A DNA stretch of 64,000 nucleotides from Epiperipatus broadwayi. Its lineage: Eukaryota > Onychophora > Udeonychophora > Euonychophora > Peripatidae. Both the position numbers and the translations under genes were made by a program. The first letter of the stretch is position 1. Every line of letters starts with the position of its first letter. Shown one piece after another: positions 1 through 13,147 of this stretch. Location: positions 496,001 through 560,000 of the forward strand of contig JAQFVV010012496.1 in assembly GCA_028023455.1 (NCBI GenBank). The letters are read 5' to 3'. The notes beneath the pieces are model-generated. The model was given only the letters and a program-made list of their open reading frames with translations, did no database searches and was not told where the DNA came from.

Positions 1-130
1 CAAGGCAGGGTTTGTTTTCCATCTACTTTTATTGTGACTCTCCACAAGGTATTAAAATCAGATAGAAACTAGTCCCTAGCTTGCACGAAAGTGTTGTAGT
101 GAAAATTACACTACAGAAATGTTATTCATT

Positions 131-530
131 AATTGGATAATATCTAGTCTAATGAATGACTAATAAAAATTATTAATCCACTTCATTGTGGATTTACTAA
201 AAATCTTTTTTCCCCAAAAGAATATTGGATCTATTTTTATTTTCAATAACACAATACTATTTATTGTTAGTTAAACTTCACATCTCAAACAAATGAATAA
301 TAACACGATCAAAGATATATATATATAAATTAAACTAAACTTATAAATTGATCCATATTATAATACCCTTTCTAAAGCATTTATAATTATTCTGCATTTA
401 TTTATTTCCTATCTCTTTGTTTTAATTTATAAGAATTCTAGGATTTCTTCCATTTTTTTTTTGCATTTTTATTAATATTAAAATTTGTCCAAGACATTAG
501 TATTTCACTTTTTTTAATTCATATTATATT
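131..530. other. AT-rich stretch, nothing recognised
   Basis: This is plain AT-rich sequence with short homopolymers. The first 130 bases before it resemble a motif that recurs near 1,636-1,690 and 5,226-5,290 (cacaaggt..tagaaac), so the window may begin inside a dispersed repeat. No coding region or RNA gene was seen. Confidence 0.5.
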
Positions 531-536
531 TTAATT

Positions 537-730
<194 letters not shown>

Positions 731-1115
731 TTCTGTGTATAAAAATCCATTGAACATTACTTAAATTTTCAATATTTAATTTTTATCCTACTTTCTTTGC
801 TTATGTGATATCATTTTTGCAGCCCTGATGTACTATTTGTAAAAACTAGCATATCATTAATACAATTCAATAGATTTAAATAATTTTCATTTATTTTTAA
901 AGTCTTTGATTCTTATTTTCACAAAATATTTCTTTTATAAAATTGTCTTAAAAGTTTTCATAATTATTATACCACAATTATACTATCAATGTTAATTATT
1001 TTAATACCATGAGTTGAGTAATAGAAAAATATGGAACTGTCAACACTGAGATGTAGACATTCAGATATTTTATAACTCTAGATCACTTGATAAGTGAAGG
1101 TTTGTTGAATAATTA

Positions 1116-2098
1116 AGCATCACATGATCACCATCTCTTATACTAGCACATAATTGTTTATAAACAAAGCAAAACTCTCTATACAGTAGTGCCACCATGT
1201 GCTAACCAGAGTAATCAATGAATGCCAGAATGATTGTGCATAAAATCCCTATCTAATGCCTACTCATCCAATATCCCCAGACTAGTTTCTTAGATCTAGG
1301 TGCAGTGCTCTCAGATCCAAAGCTCCTCACTGATGATGGCCACAAGCCAGAAACTAGTCTGGGGATATTGGATGAGTAGGCATTAGATAGGGGTTTTATG
1401 CACAAGCCTTCTGGCATTCATTGATTACTCTGGTTGGCACAGGGTGGCACTACTGTATGGAGAGTTTTGCTTTGTTTGTTTAATAATGTGGGCATAGTGA
1501 GATGGAATGATCTAAATTTTCTGAAGTGATGGATGATTGCCAATATTCTAAAGTTAAGATTTAGGAATGCTTTAATAAATCTTAAAATAAAACATTGAAA
1601 ACATATTATTATAGTGCAATAACTGTTTACTCTTTTACAAGGTGGAAAAATTGAATAGAAACTAGTTCCAACATTGGTTGAATGTGGGATAGTGGAGAAA
1701 ATGTGATGAAATATCAAGTTAACCTAGGGTGGAGATTCTGATATTTAATAGCTCTAGCACATGTTATGAGTGCAGGCTACTTAAAAAATGCATGTACAGT
1801 GATAGAAAATATTCTGAGTTTCTGTGTTGGTGAATAGTTACAATATAATGCATTTGACAAAAGACAATTTAAAAATATTCATTTCTAATGAAGTTGAGAG
1901 CTTTACTAATAAAAAACAAAAAATCTATAAATTATATATTTGCAATACAATAATTTCTGTACTTCAACTAAGTATTAAAAGCAGGAAAAACTCTCCATAC
2001 AGTAGTGCCACCCTGTGCAAACCAGATTAATAAATTGATGTTATTGTTTAATAACAGTTATGTGCTAGTATAAGAAATGGTCATCATGTGATGTAAGG
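1116..2098. repeat. Repeat family A, nested foldback copy
   Basis: The outer ends are inverted copies of one another: catcacatgatcacc at the left and a matching catgatgtgatg-like end at the right. Inside, 1,162-1,293 and 1,352-1,479 form a long hairpin that reads actctctatacagtagtgcc into its inverse. A further half copy lies at 1,983-2,035. The same unit recurs near 5.3, 5.7, 19.6, 27.6, 28.1, 28.6, 37.9-38.2, 39.2 and 61.9 kb. It has no coding capacity, so a MITE-like or foldback element is the likeliest class. Confidence 0.75.
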
Positions 2099-2439
2099 TG
2101 TTAAAAATGACTAAAAATCAGTTTCTGCCTTAGGTGAGGAATAGTTCTAAGCTGTTAACATGAGCTTGAACATGACAGGTATTTAATACCTTTATCTCAT
2201 CTAATAAGTGAGGATAATCCATGACATGCATGCATTGTGAAAAGCAAGTCTGACTTTTCATGCTGGTGCATAATTATGATATTATGTTAAGATGATGGAT
2301 AGACTGTAAAAATCAAAAAAAACATAGAATATATATATATATTAATTTATTCTAATATTCTCATGGATAAGTGAATTCATAATATTATTTCTGGGAGCTT
2401 CCACGAAATAAAAAATATAATAACTAAATAGTTGATGTT

Positions 2440-2712
2440 TCAGTACAATAATAAGCACTTTCTTCAGATACTTTCTTTTCTTCTTTCCTTCTTTATTTTT
2501 GCTTTTTTATATAACATATAATAACAATATTTCACTATAATTCATTTATTCTTTACAGTTTCAACTGTTCCTAGCAGTCTTCATCAGAACTACAAAATCA
2601 CCCTTTTACATGGGAAAAAAAGCAGTTCTTGTTTTTCCATGTAAAAAAGTGATTTTGTAGATCTGACAAAGACTGTTAGGAACAGTTGAAACTGTAAAGA
2701 ATAAATAAAAAA
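2440..2712. repeat. Inverted repeat with hammerhead-like motifs
   Basis: Arms at about 2,544-2,616 and 2,631-2,706 are near-perfect inverse copies around a short loop. Read on the minus strand, the left arm has CTGATGA, then a short stem ACTG..CAGT, then GAAAC. That is the order of a hammerhead core, although one extra A sits between CTGATGA and the stem. A related motif, CTGAAGA..GAAAC, lies at 2,440-2,470 on the minus strand. It sits directly upstream of a Penelope-like element, so it is probably an end of that element. Confidence 0.55.
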
Positions 2713-2755
2713 ATTTTGCTTTAAAGTGTTAAGAACAGTGTAATATTGTTATTGC

Positions 2756-3766
2756 ACTTTCTTCAGAGCTTCTTTCTCAAATCATAAGAATGTATGTGTG
2801 AGATTTAAAATCATTATTTTTTCTTTTGCTATTGTCTCCTAATTTTTAAATTCTACTGGCTGAGAAGTTTTTAAAAATATTTTATAATAATATATTTTTT
2901 TCAGTAGCAAAGACATTGTTAGATAGAACTAAGAGACTTTATGATGACAGCTATTTTCATCAAGATATCGATACTATTAAAAAAATACTCCTTTGTAATG
3001 GGTTTCGATCACAGGATTATTAATAGGGCTTTTTTTTTATAAAAGAAAAAAGATTTTGATACATTAAAAATTAAGATTGTTCTGCCATATGTCAAAGGAA
3101 TAACTGATAAAATTGGCAAGGTTTTTTAAAAAATAACATCCACATAGTTTACACTACATTTAAAAAAATAATGAAGTATTTCCATGAGCTAAAGGTAAAA
3201 TTCCTTTGGAGGGTCATGGTGGATATAAAATTTCATGTTAAGTTTGTTTTCATTCATACAATAGACAGACCAATCATAAAATAAACACAAAAAAGAACAC
3301 ATTTTGGAAGTTAGAGAAAACTCTAATTCATCAGCCATTTATTCACACATTAAATTAATAAACCATGACATCAATTTTAATAAAACATATTCTGGCAAAA
3401 ATTGAACAATATGACTAGAGATTGCTAAGGGAAGCTATGAATATTTTTAAAAGATCTAAGAGCATAAATAAAAAGTGCAAAATAAAGAAAATTAACAATA
3501 TTTGTAAAAAGCTATTGGAGGATAAAATATTTTTTAAAACTTCTCAACCAGTAGAATTTAAGAAAGAGGAGAAAATAACAAAGGAGAAAAAAAAAATCAT
3601 TTTAAATCTCATCACACACATTCTTATGATTTGGAAAGAAGAAGCTCTGAGAAAAGTATTTGTTATTGTAGTGAAACATCAGCTGTTTAGCTATTATACT
3701 TTTATTATACAGAAGCTCTGGAAATCTATAAATTTGTCATTTCATTTAATTTTCAACTATCATTAA
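2756..3766 (+). mobile_element. Penelope-like element, endonuclease half, inverted ends
   Basis: Translated with frame changes, 3,060-3,470 gives the order expected of the Penelope-like C-terminal half. First comes LPYVKGITDKIGKVF (the lPyv-G..s linker motif). A GGYKISC..C segment follows, then a decayed SYxxQT-like motif in place of Y-I-G-x-T. Next is SAIYSHI..NHDINF (the SalaeH..gH.i.F motif), and last LLREAMNIFKRSKSIN (the kR.rEA.eI end). Flanking segments 2,756-2,887 and 3,525-3,655 are inverse copies of each other, as in Penelope terminal repeats. Several stops and frameshifts show that it is dead. The open frame at 3,422-3,766 is its tail running into the repeat. Confidence 0.8.
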
Positions 3767-3767
3767 T

Positions 3768-3965
3768 TTACTGTAGATTGAATCCATCTTCTCTGATCTC
3801 TAGAATCTCTTCTCTACAACACCCTAGCACATTTCTTTATTTCAACCATCCATCTCACATGTGGTCACTTTCTGAGTCTTTTACAATTATTTTGCTATCC
3901 AATTTAAGATTTCAAGTGTCCACCTATTATCATCTCTTGTTGCGATATATCCAAACCAATTATAT
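3768..3965 (-). mobile_element. RTE-type LINE 3' fragment
   Basis: This is the inverse complement of the C-terminal coding end seen at 6,413-6,735 and 28,945-29,345. It includes the stretch for the basic motif with W-T-x(3)-L-x-W and K-R-x-R-G-R-P-like residues. It is short, 5'-truncated and non-coding now. Confidence 0.7.
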
Positions 3966-4088
3966 ATGTGACTAATAAGATATTGAAAAGTTTATATTCA
4001 TTAATATGTATTTTTTTCATCTATTAGTATCATTATGCATTCTTCCAAATTGTGTGTATCACAATTGCTTTGATTATTCAAAAGCTTC

Positions 4089-4093
<5 letters not shown>

Positions 4094-4178
<85 letters not shown>
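4094..4178. repeat. (TA)n microsatellite
   Basis: About 42 uninterrupted TA units. The Tyr-Ile open frame here is an artefact. Confidence 0.98.
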
Positions 4179-4181
<3 letters not shown>

Positions 4182-4851
4182 CCATTACAATTTGTCACTA
4201 GATAAATTTATAGTAATGTGCATGTAAAAAAAGGTAAACAAAATCATCATCCATTTTTTTAATCATATAAGAAGCTGTAGGGCATCCAAGTTCAAACCCT
4301 ACAAGGTCAGTTCTAAAAGCTTTGTAGAAAGGAGTGGGTGAACAATTTATGCTTTATTTGTTTGTGTGTTGATAGAAAGGTATACACACCTTTAAACTAT
4401 TTAATATTTAAATTTTCTGTTAAAAGCAAAGTATAATGCATACATATAGGCAAGTTGTGTAAGCTATTTAATTGTTTTATATTTCAAATATTCAACATTT
4501 TACTTTCTTTAAAACTAACCTATGCTTGATCAATTTTAATGTCTTGTTCTATGCTTCTATTTTGCTTTTCTTTAATTGTAATTGGGATTTAAAAGTTACA
4601 GATTTAATTAAATAATAGGGTTATAATTACTAAGCTAGCAATTATATTATTTATGTTAGTTATGAATGATTTGAAAGAATGAAGGGTGTGTACATCTACA
4701 GAAATTTACATTACTAAAATTGAGAAGGAAGTTAACGTCGAATATTTTGACTAATGAATCCTTCACTTATTTCTTATGAACCTTTACTTGGATCTTATTT
4801 GAACACCTTTGTATAATATTAGTTATTTCTATTGACTCCTTTAATTTTGTT

Positions 4852-4854
<3 letters not shown>

Positions 4855-4937
<83 letters not shown>
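4855..4937. repeat. (TA)n microsatellite
   Basis: About 41 uninterrupted TA units. A C-type hammerhead repeat fragment begins shortly after (4,940-5,230). Confidence 0.98.
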
Positions 4938-4939
<2 letters not shown>

Positions 4940-5230
4940 GAATCCAATATTTTTTTCAGATTCAGTTTCTTGTAATGACTAATAAAATTATTAATATGCA
5001 TCTATGAAGTGATTTCTGTCAAAGTTGTGAGGGAAGCAAGTTTGACGCTTATCAATCAAACTGTAATAATTCCCTATTTATATATACCGAATAATGATAA
5101 AGATATATGTAAAAGATTGTGATCTGGATCAAGTGATAGATAAGTGCTGGATCAGCATGAAATGTGCATTTTGGGGACCATGTATCTTTTCTACATGTCT
5201 TTGGTCATATATTTATGGGTATGCCCCTTC
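4940..5230 (+). repeat. Hammerhead repeat, sub-family C, decayed
   Basis: It shares the sub-family C body (a gtcaaagttgtgag block, then AATAATTCC) with 34,860-35,165 and 35,265-35,450. The ribozyme region at about 5,111-5,170 reads agtgatagataagtgctggatcagcatgaaat in two pieces. The CTGATGA core is broken but stem II and GAAA are still recognisable, so it is presumably inactive. Confidence 0.65.
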
Positions 5231-5239
5231 ACAAGGTGT

Positions 5240-5845
5240 TAAAGGGGAATAGAAACCAGTTCCATACCTTGCTTGAGAGTGTTATTGAAACAGGCAAAAC
5301 TCTTCACACAGTAGTATCACTCAGTGCAAGCCAGAGTAATCAATGGATGCCAGAGGGTTTGTGCATAAAATCCCTATCTACTGCTTCCTCATCCAACATC
5401 CTCAAACTAGTTTCTGGCTTGTGGCCTTCATCGGTAAGGAGCCTAGGATCTGAGAGCATTGCAACTAGATCTTAGGATTTAATGCCCCCCCCCCCCAGCA
5501 GCCATCTTTTATCTCTACTTAACTACAAAACTATGAGAATAAAATTGAAAACCCAATAATATTTTCAATCTAAGTTCATTAACTTGTATAGTCATATAGG
5601 TCTGAACTCACTGACGAAGACCACAAGCCAGAATCTAGTCTGGGGATGTTGGATGAGTAGGCACTAGATAGGGATTTTATGCATAAGCCTTCTTGCATCA
5701 ATTGATACTCTGGCTTGTACTGAGTGGCACTATTGTATGGAGAGTTTTGCCTGTTTTAATAACAGTTATGAGCATGCATAAGAACTGGTGATCATGTGAT
5801 GTGTTGCTTGAGTGTGGTGTAATGAAAATTACACTATAGAAGTAT
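5240..5845. repeat. Repeat family A, large hairpin copy
   Basis: The left arm at 5,275-5,475 reads in family A orientation and the right arm at 5,610-5,760 is its inverse. They are separated by about 135 bases containing a C11 run. The right edge continues into a tail (aacagttatgagcatgc..gatcatgtgatg) shared by other A copies. The 103-codon frame at 5,164-5,475 is simply repeat sequence. Confidence 0.75.
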
Positions 5846-6362
5846 TATTTATTAACACACACAATTTTGCAACGAATCTAGTTATTATAAGAGTAATTTA
5901 TTTTACTTATTTTTTATTATAGACCCTTTTTTGGCCATCAGAGTTATGCGCTGTGGGAAAAGGATAGAGTTTACCAACCTACTTCACTATATTTTAATAA
6001 ATACGATATTTTTTTAACAATAAAACAATCTATATCATGATGATGTTTTATATTTTTAAAACTTTTATTCTCTTCTATGCTTTTCTTGCTATTTCATATA
6101 TAAAATTTTCTCATTATTACATATATTCAATTATCCCAACGATGCATTAAAATTATTCCAACATTCTTTGCACATTGCTTTAGCTCAAATTTTTCTGTTG
6201 AGTTGTTGTGTTGTTTATTTTAACGTGATAATAGTATATAACCGATTTTCTAATATCCTTCTCTCATTGTGATTCATCTTTAAAGTTAGCCTGTTCCCGG
6301 CGTTGTTAGTTAATTAATTTGCACTGTGATTTTGGCGAGAAGTCGCTGAAAGTTAATTCAGT

Positions 6363-6365
<3 letters not shown>

Positions 6366-6412
<47 letters not shown>
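6366..6412. repeat. (TA)n at the 5' edge of an RTE fragment
   Basis: About 23 TA units lie directly against the 5' truncation point of the RTE fragment that follows. This may reflect insertion into, or slippage at, an AT-rich target. Confidence 0.95.
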
Positions 6413-6414
<2 letters not shown>

Positions 6415-6735
6415 AGAGATGCAAAAGGTCGAAAATGCAATATATGGGTAAGAGAACTAACAGATATCACTGACCTCATTGAAAAAATTGAAAGACTGAA
6501 GTGGAGTTCTGCTGGATATATTATTAAAAGAGATGATAATAGGTGGACAATTGAAATCTTAAACTGGACTTCAAGAGATTGTAAAAGACCCAGAAAGAGA
6601 CCATATGTGAGATAGATGGATGAAATAAGAAAGTGTGCAGGGTTGATGTGGAGAAGAGTAGCTAAATATCGGAGAAGATGGATTGAACTTGGAGAGATCT
6701 TCATTCTGCAATGGATTGATACAGATTGACAATGA
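6413..6735 (+). mobile_element. RTE-type LINE C-terminal fragment
   Basis: The plus-strand frame contains WVRELTDITDLIEKIERLKW, then a SAGYI..RDDNRW segment, then LNWTSRDCKRPRKRPYVR. After one stop it continues as MDEIRKCAGLMWRRVAKYRR and on to LQWID. This is the conserved C-terminal tail of RTE/BovB-like LINE ORFs (motifs I-E-R-I-x-R-L-K-W-x-W-A-G-H and R-W-x(3)-L-x-W-x-P-R-D). One in-frame stop and 5' truncation make it a dead copy. A sister copy is at 28,945-29,345. Confidence 0.85.
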
Positions 6736-7029
6736 TGATACATATAATTGGTATAAAAATGCCTTTCCATAGTGGCTTGACTCAGCTCAAGTTTTTGGAG
6801 TATTACTTTAAAGTTAACATAAAGTTTTAATCTTTTTAATTCATTGGATATTTTAGGAGATTATAATTTGTTTATAGTATTTCTTAGTTTCACTAGCTTT
6901 GTATTAATATATATTTTACATTTCATTTAAAGAATAGTCATTCAGTTTTTAAATATTTAAGTAGAAATAAACACTGCTCTTATTCATCAAACAATTTTTC
7001 TTTCTCGGAAAAGCTTACAAGTATAATAT

Positions 7030-7108
7030 TTGCAATGCCCTGGCAATTGGTTGACTGTCCGATTTGGGACCGGGAAGTCCCAGGTTCGATCCCGACGCTC
7101 GAACTTTT
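7030..7108 (+). repeat. tRNA-derived SINE-like sequence
   Basis: It contains a good pol III B-box (aggttcgatcccg) and an A-box-like tggcaattggttga upstream at tRNA spacing. It differs in sequence from the other SINEs in this window. The 78-codon minus-strand frame across it is not credible. Confidence 0.55.
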
Positions 7109-7644
7109 TATGAATTCCGAATAATAAAGTCATATACCTTTTTTTAATTTCTAATGAATTTACCACAATCATTTTATTTATGTCTTTACTTAAATTTTTC
7201 CTTTGCCTTTTCTTCTCTTTCATATATTGGTCTTTCTATCATTAAATACTTCCATGCTATTTTTTCAATTTTGTTGAGTTTGAATATAAGCAAACTTTAA
7301 AGCATAATTTTTCTAAAGAACTGTTTGAGAGGTCTGTGCTCTGTAATGGGCTATTTAAAGATTATGAGATTTGGCTGGGGTTGAAACCTGAATTATCCGC
7401 AATTCGTATCTTCTATTAGATTGAATAACTAATCTTCTTATTCTATTTTCGTTCTTGTTATTTTATCTTTTTATTTGTAATAATTGCCACTACTGTTTTA
7501 TTATTAATAATTTTGCAGTTATTTCTAACCACTTTTTAATCTATTGTTTCTTTATCTTTTTATATAATCACACCACATCCGACAGTATTCCATCGAACAT
7601 GTGATAGCTTTTTTCAGTTCAAATAGTCTTTTTGTTTTCATGTG

Positions 7645-7737
7645 TCATAGCATCAGCCGGGAAGCGAACCCGCTAACCCGGGACAACTGCTTGTAAGATA
7701 GCTGTTCTGACCTCTCGACCACCAATGCTTGACAAGT
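7645..7737 (-). repeat. Short tRNA-derived SINE
   Basis: Read on the minus strand this is a complete tRNA-like fold. It has an acceptor-like GCATTGG paired with CCGATGC-type bases, an A-box-like ggtggtcgagaggtc, a CTTACAAG anticodon-like loop, a B-box-like gggttcgcttccc, and an ATGACACATG tail. Sister copies are at 8,237, 34,484, 36,219, 52,484, 59,311, 61,218 and 63,948. Confidence 0.8.
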
Positions 7738-7759
7738 CTATTTTTATTTTAAATAATTC

Positions 7760-7841
7760 ACTTTATATTTGGGTGATCTACAATTGAATTAGTCGATTTT
7801 TATTTTAAATAATTCAATTGTAGATCACCCAAATATAAAGT
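7760..7841. repeat. 31-bp perfect inverted repeat
   Basis: Arms 7,760-7,790 and 7,811-7,841 are perfect inverse copies containing tttgggtgatctac and its complement. The sequence just outside the left arm (tttttattttaaataattca) is also repeated inside the loop. It is a cruciform or hairpin candidate next to a SINE. Confidence 0.85.
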
Positions 7842-8236
7842 CATTAGATAAGAGTAGCCCGGAGTGGAGGATAAAAGTTTAAGCACTTTCTGTTTTTAAT
7901 CACCAACTTCTGGTCTTTCGGAAAACTATAGCTGCTAGACTTTATAGATGTAAATGCAGAATGTGTGATAAGAATTTCCATGCATATATATATATATAAA
8001 TATAATTTTACTTATCATACAAATAATAAACAAAATAAAAACTTACATTCTTTCGTCAATTGTTTAAACAAAAAGAAAAGGATGTTATGAAAATTGATAC
8101 ATTCAAGTAAAAATGCATATATTTTCTTCATAATCCTTTTTTTTTATTCTTTTCTTTAAATATATTCGTATACAATATGTAAAACACAATAGTTATTTTA
8201 TAATTCTTCTTAATAAAATATAGTTTTTTAAATGTG

Positions 8237-8320
8237 TCAAAGCGTCGTCCAAGTGAACCCCGCGACAACTGCTTGTAAGGCTGCTGTGCTAATCACTCGA
8301 CCACCAACGCTTGACAAATA
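8237..8320 (-). repeat. Short tRNA-derived SINE, partly deleted
   Basis: Minus-strand copy of the SINE at 7,645. It begins with the GTCAAGCGTTGGTGGTCGAG-type start and keeps the A-box and anticodon-like arm, but it has lost part of the T arm (accccgcgac remains). It ends in the TTTGACACAT tail. Confidence 0.75.
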
Positions 8321-8559
8321 TAGTTTTTTTGTTTTATTATAGTTTTTAACTTATTAGTATTCATATTCTTTATTCTATTACAAAGTATTAATTTTAAATT
8401 TCATTTTATGGTTTAAACTTGGGTTTGTTTTTAAATGAAATAAAATTTGAGTAATATTACAAAAATCATAAATTCAGTAGTTATGTGATAGAAACTGATA
8501 ATAATTCTTTAAAAACAAGACTTAGCAATATATATATAATATAAATAAATGTAAATACA

Positions 8560-9030
8560 TGATCGCGTTCACACTTAAACAATGCTAATATCGATAATAA
8601 TCAACAATCTCAATTATTAAACAATCTTCATTAGACAGGTAAATATAACCTGTTCTGAAAGCAGACTAATAAATAGTCAATTATAACTTTCAAACTGCCC
8701 TGAAACTATGTATTACTTAGATAATAAAGCTAATAAGATTCAAGGCTAGATTGGTTTATAAATGTAAATAGATAAAAGCTGTCCACACTTAAACAATACT
8801 AATATCAATAATAATCAACAATGTCAATCTGTTGTTAAGGCAACTTCCTTTTAACAATAAAGGTGGATATCCACATATTATCACTAAAGATTGCAATTTG
8901 ACTAAAAGGATGTGATTCTTAATTCATAGAAGTTTAAATAAACCTCATTAAATAAGCAAATATCACCTGTTTTGAAAGAAGATTAACCAATAGTTCATTA
9001 TAACTTTCAAACTGCACTGAAACTATATAA
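8560..9030. repeat. Tandem pair of repeat family E units
   Basis: cacacttaaacaat..taatcaacaat occurs at about 8,568 and 8,778. The following block (cctgttctgaaag..ataactttcaaactg) occurs at about 8,645 and 8,960. The unit is a diverged relative of the hairpin element at 57,424-57,618 and of partial copies at 10,345 and 23,606. Confidence 0.6.
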
Positions 9031-9289
9031 CCAATTAATATTTATACACAAGAAGCAATCATATTTTAAAAGATAACACTATTAGAATGATGCAGTTTAC
9101 TATAAATAGAAAAATAAAGACAAGAAAAATGTGATAATAATGAAAAATAAATAAATCAAGTTTAAATATAGAAAAAATTACAGTTAACAATAAAAAACAT
9201 AAATAGTATATAAAGAATTAAAACAACTATTAATATTATTTATATAAAAATAATTATAAACTAATTTACTTAATATGTTTTATGTGTGT

Positions 9290-9950
9290 ATGTGATGTGA
9301 TGCATTGTGGCTTCTCCTTTACCAGAATCATGAATCTCTCAACCACTATGCCAGAGAAACATGCTAGCCATCTTACCTTCCCTTTCCATTCCCCATCCTA
9401 AATTTTCCCCATATTCTTCTCTATCCTGATCCATCCCATTTCCACACCATTATTTTATGTCCACTCTATGGCCTTTATATCTAAATCCTTCTTATCTTTT
9501 TCCAAACCCAGCATAAAAACCAAGAACCACTTTCTGTATAATCACTTTGTTTACATTTATTTTCCCACAACTTCATTATTTGTACCCTTTCTGCTTGTAT
9601 TTACATTCAGTTACCAGATGCCTAATTTTTTCATACCTTCCTTACATAAATCATCCACATTCATCCATTTATGTATAAATTCCCTTGTTGCTAGCAATTC
9701 TTGTTCGAGCCTTAAACAACAAACTCCTTTCTATTATCATAAATTAACTCACACCCAATATTCTGTTCACTTTTTTATATATTTAAACTCTTTTTACTAT
9801 CTATATTAGGTCTCCAACTTTCTAACTCCCTATTTTTTATTGATGCATTTATTATTCTATCCCATTCTTTGCCACTATAACACTCAACAATTCTCCTAAC
9901 ACAATAATCCCATCTTTTGTATTATAATGACAGGAGATTTACTGCCATAT
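9290..9950 (-). mobile_element. LINE 3' end, decayed
   Basis: It aligns by eye with 30,090-30,850 along most of its length (tgtgatgtgatg..ttgtggcttctcc, then ctttccattccccat). The second copy encodes a CCHC-like LINE C-terminus on the minus strand, so this is the same element with more damage. The 113-codon plus-strand frame is antisense noise. Confidence 0.6.
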
Positions 9951-10344
9951 GGCAGGATTCAGCAGCATTATTATGGACTGGTCATACATAGAAGTACAAT
10001 TCTAATGGAAACTGACATGAGTTAACTCATATTTATATAATAATGTACAACATTTCATATTTATATTTTAAAATCAAGATAAATAAATGCATGACAATCA
10101 ATGTCATTATTAAAGTTTTTAGTTTTAACAATAATTAGAAATGAATATTCAATCATAGAATAATTTATTAAACAAAAATGGTTTCAACATGTATATTTCA
10201 CTTTTTTGATAAATTCAAAATATTTAATTACAATACTAAGTATAACACACCTGAGATTTAAGGTACTGATAATGATTAAAAATCTAAAATATATAAAATA
10301 GTTAAACATAAAATTATTTCATAGTACTGGATATATACATATAT

Positions 10345-10430
10345 TGTTAAAAAGAGGTTGCCATGACAACAGTTTGAGATTGGTGATTGTTATCTGTATT
10401 GGAATTATCTAAATGTTGACTGTTTTCCAG
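10345..10430. repeat. Repeat family E fragment
   Basis: gttgccatgacaacagtttgag..ctaaatgttgactg matches one arm of the 57.4-kb hairpin element. It ends at a (CA)n(TA)n microsatellite. Confidence 0.6.
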
Positions 10431-10437
10431 TGGTTTT

Positions 10438-10438
<1 letters not shown>

Positions 10439-10474
<36 letters not shown>

Positions 10475-10481
10475 CACACAA

Positions 10482-10516
<35 letters not shown>
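10439..10516. repeat. (CA)n(TA)n microsatellite
   Basis: Compound CA and TA run with short interruptions. Confidence 0.95.
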
Positions 10517-11345
10517 CAAACAAGCATGCTAATAGCTCTAAACAAGCTTATTTTATTATTATTTTTTGCTGATAAATCCCACAAGAGAACACACTTGAAA
10601 TCTTATTTAGAAACATCCTCATCCCCAAACCATGGCTTCATTAGTGAGGAGCTAGATAACCAGACATCAAATTCAAAATACAAACTGAAGACCAGCATTT
10701 ATCTAATACTTAACTATTAAGTAGAAAATCTGAAATTTTCAGACATTTATATGTCTTCAAATCCAGCTCTCCAACTCTTATAGCCTATGGAACTGAACTA
10801 AATTCAGATCCATCATATATTAATAGCTTTAGCAATATAATATAGCCAAAGTCTCAACAGCCAAACCATAATACTAATGAAATCACATCATACATCACAT
10901 GACTTATATAACTTGTGTTCACAAGTAGGTAATATAAACAAGCATGCTAAGAGCTCTAAACAAGCTTATTTTATTTTTCTCTTTTTTTTGTCTCATGAAT
11001 GCCATAAGAGAATGCATTTGAAATCTCCATTTAAAGATATCCTCATCCCCATATGGCTATTTGAGTTGAAGAGCTAGATTTGAAGACATATAGATGTCTG
11101 AAAATGTCAGATCTTTTATTTAATAGTTAAATATTAGATAAATGCAGAGCTTGAGTTTTAATTTGCATCTGATATCTGGATGTCCTAGCTCTTCACTGAT
11201 AAAGCCAACAGCTCAAAACTGTTTTAGGGATGGGGATGTTTCTAGATAGAGATTTCAAATGTACTCTTTTGTGGCATTTATCAGACAAAAGTAAGAGAGA
11301 AAAAAAATAAAATAAGCTTGTTTAGAGCTATTAGCACACATATTT
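10515..11345. repeat. Repeat family D, foldback copies
   Basis: aacaagcatgctaa..agctctaaacaagctta appears at about 10,521 and 10,937 and in inverse at about 11,310-11,340. The gatttgaagacatatagatgtctg block is likewise present in both orientations (about 10,740 and 11,068). Related copies occur at 18.8, 29.7, 31.5, 40.3, 40.9 and 63.1 kb. It has no coding potential and is probably a non-autonomous DNA element. Confidence 0.65.
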
Positions 11346-12293
<948 letters not shown>

Positions 12294-13147
12294 AGTATTC
12301 AGATTAACTGTAGGTCAAAGTAAAGTAAAATAAATAAAGATCTTTGTTGATCTTGTTTAGTTTTCTTCTCACTTGGGCCATGGTTAATAAAGATTTTAAA
12401 ATATAAAGAACTAAATAACCATGGCAACTTAATGCTGCAAAATAATATTGTTTACTGCTAATTCTAGCTTCAAAATTCTAAATTTGAAGTGATCAATCTC
12501 AGAAAAATATATAAATAGGTAAATAATTTAAATAGATTTTGGAAATAGTTAAATGTATCATAAAAGATTACTTGAATAAAATAAACATTATTATTAAGTA
12601 TTATGCATTTCAATTTCTGTTATTGCAATCACCATAGCAACACTTATTATAAAATTTAATGTTTTATGTGTCATATATGTTGTTCATAAATTAATTATAT
12701 AAAAAAATATTATTAAAAAACATGTAAAAATATTTATATCCATTAAAATGTATTAGGATTATAATATGAATTCTTCATTTTGGTTTAAAATGAAAAATAA
12801 TTTGTAAAACAGTATTTTATTTTGACTGTATCCAATTCTTTTAAAATCTTCATTTCACTTACAAATTGAAGGCAAAATTTTCTTGAACAAATTATTCATC
12901 ATCGAGTTAAATTTGAGTGATTTCCAACAGTTATTATGACAACAATAGTGTCATCAAGAGCATCTTATAAAAAGAACAGAGGGGCTGCAATTTGAGTTCT
13001 TATCATTCTGTTGTTGCATAAAATGGATACATTTTTTTCTGTCTTTAAAAATTTATTAAGTTTTATGATTTACATGGTTAATTTATAAAACTATGGAATG
13101 GTAAAAATTTTACCTATCTGCCTGTTCAATGTGAAATTCCAGGGGGA

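Noticed and set aside
4001-5001. Tyr-Ile repeat open frames
   Set aside because: Translations of (TA)n tracts with random flanks.
6306-6770. 154-codon minus-strand frame
   Set aside because: Antisense to an RTE LINE fragment on the plus strand and crosses a (TA)n tract.
9468-9809. 113-codon plus-strand frame
   Set aside because: Antisense to a decayed LINE end; the related locus at 30.1-30.85 kb shows the true coding strand is minus.
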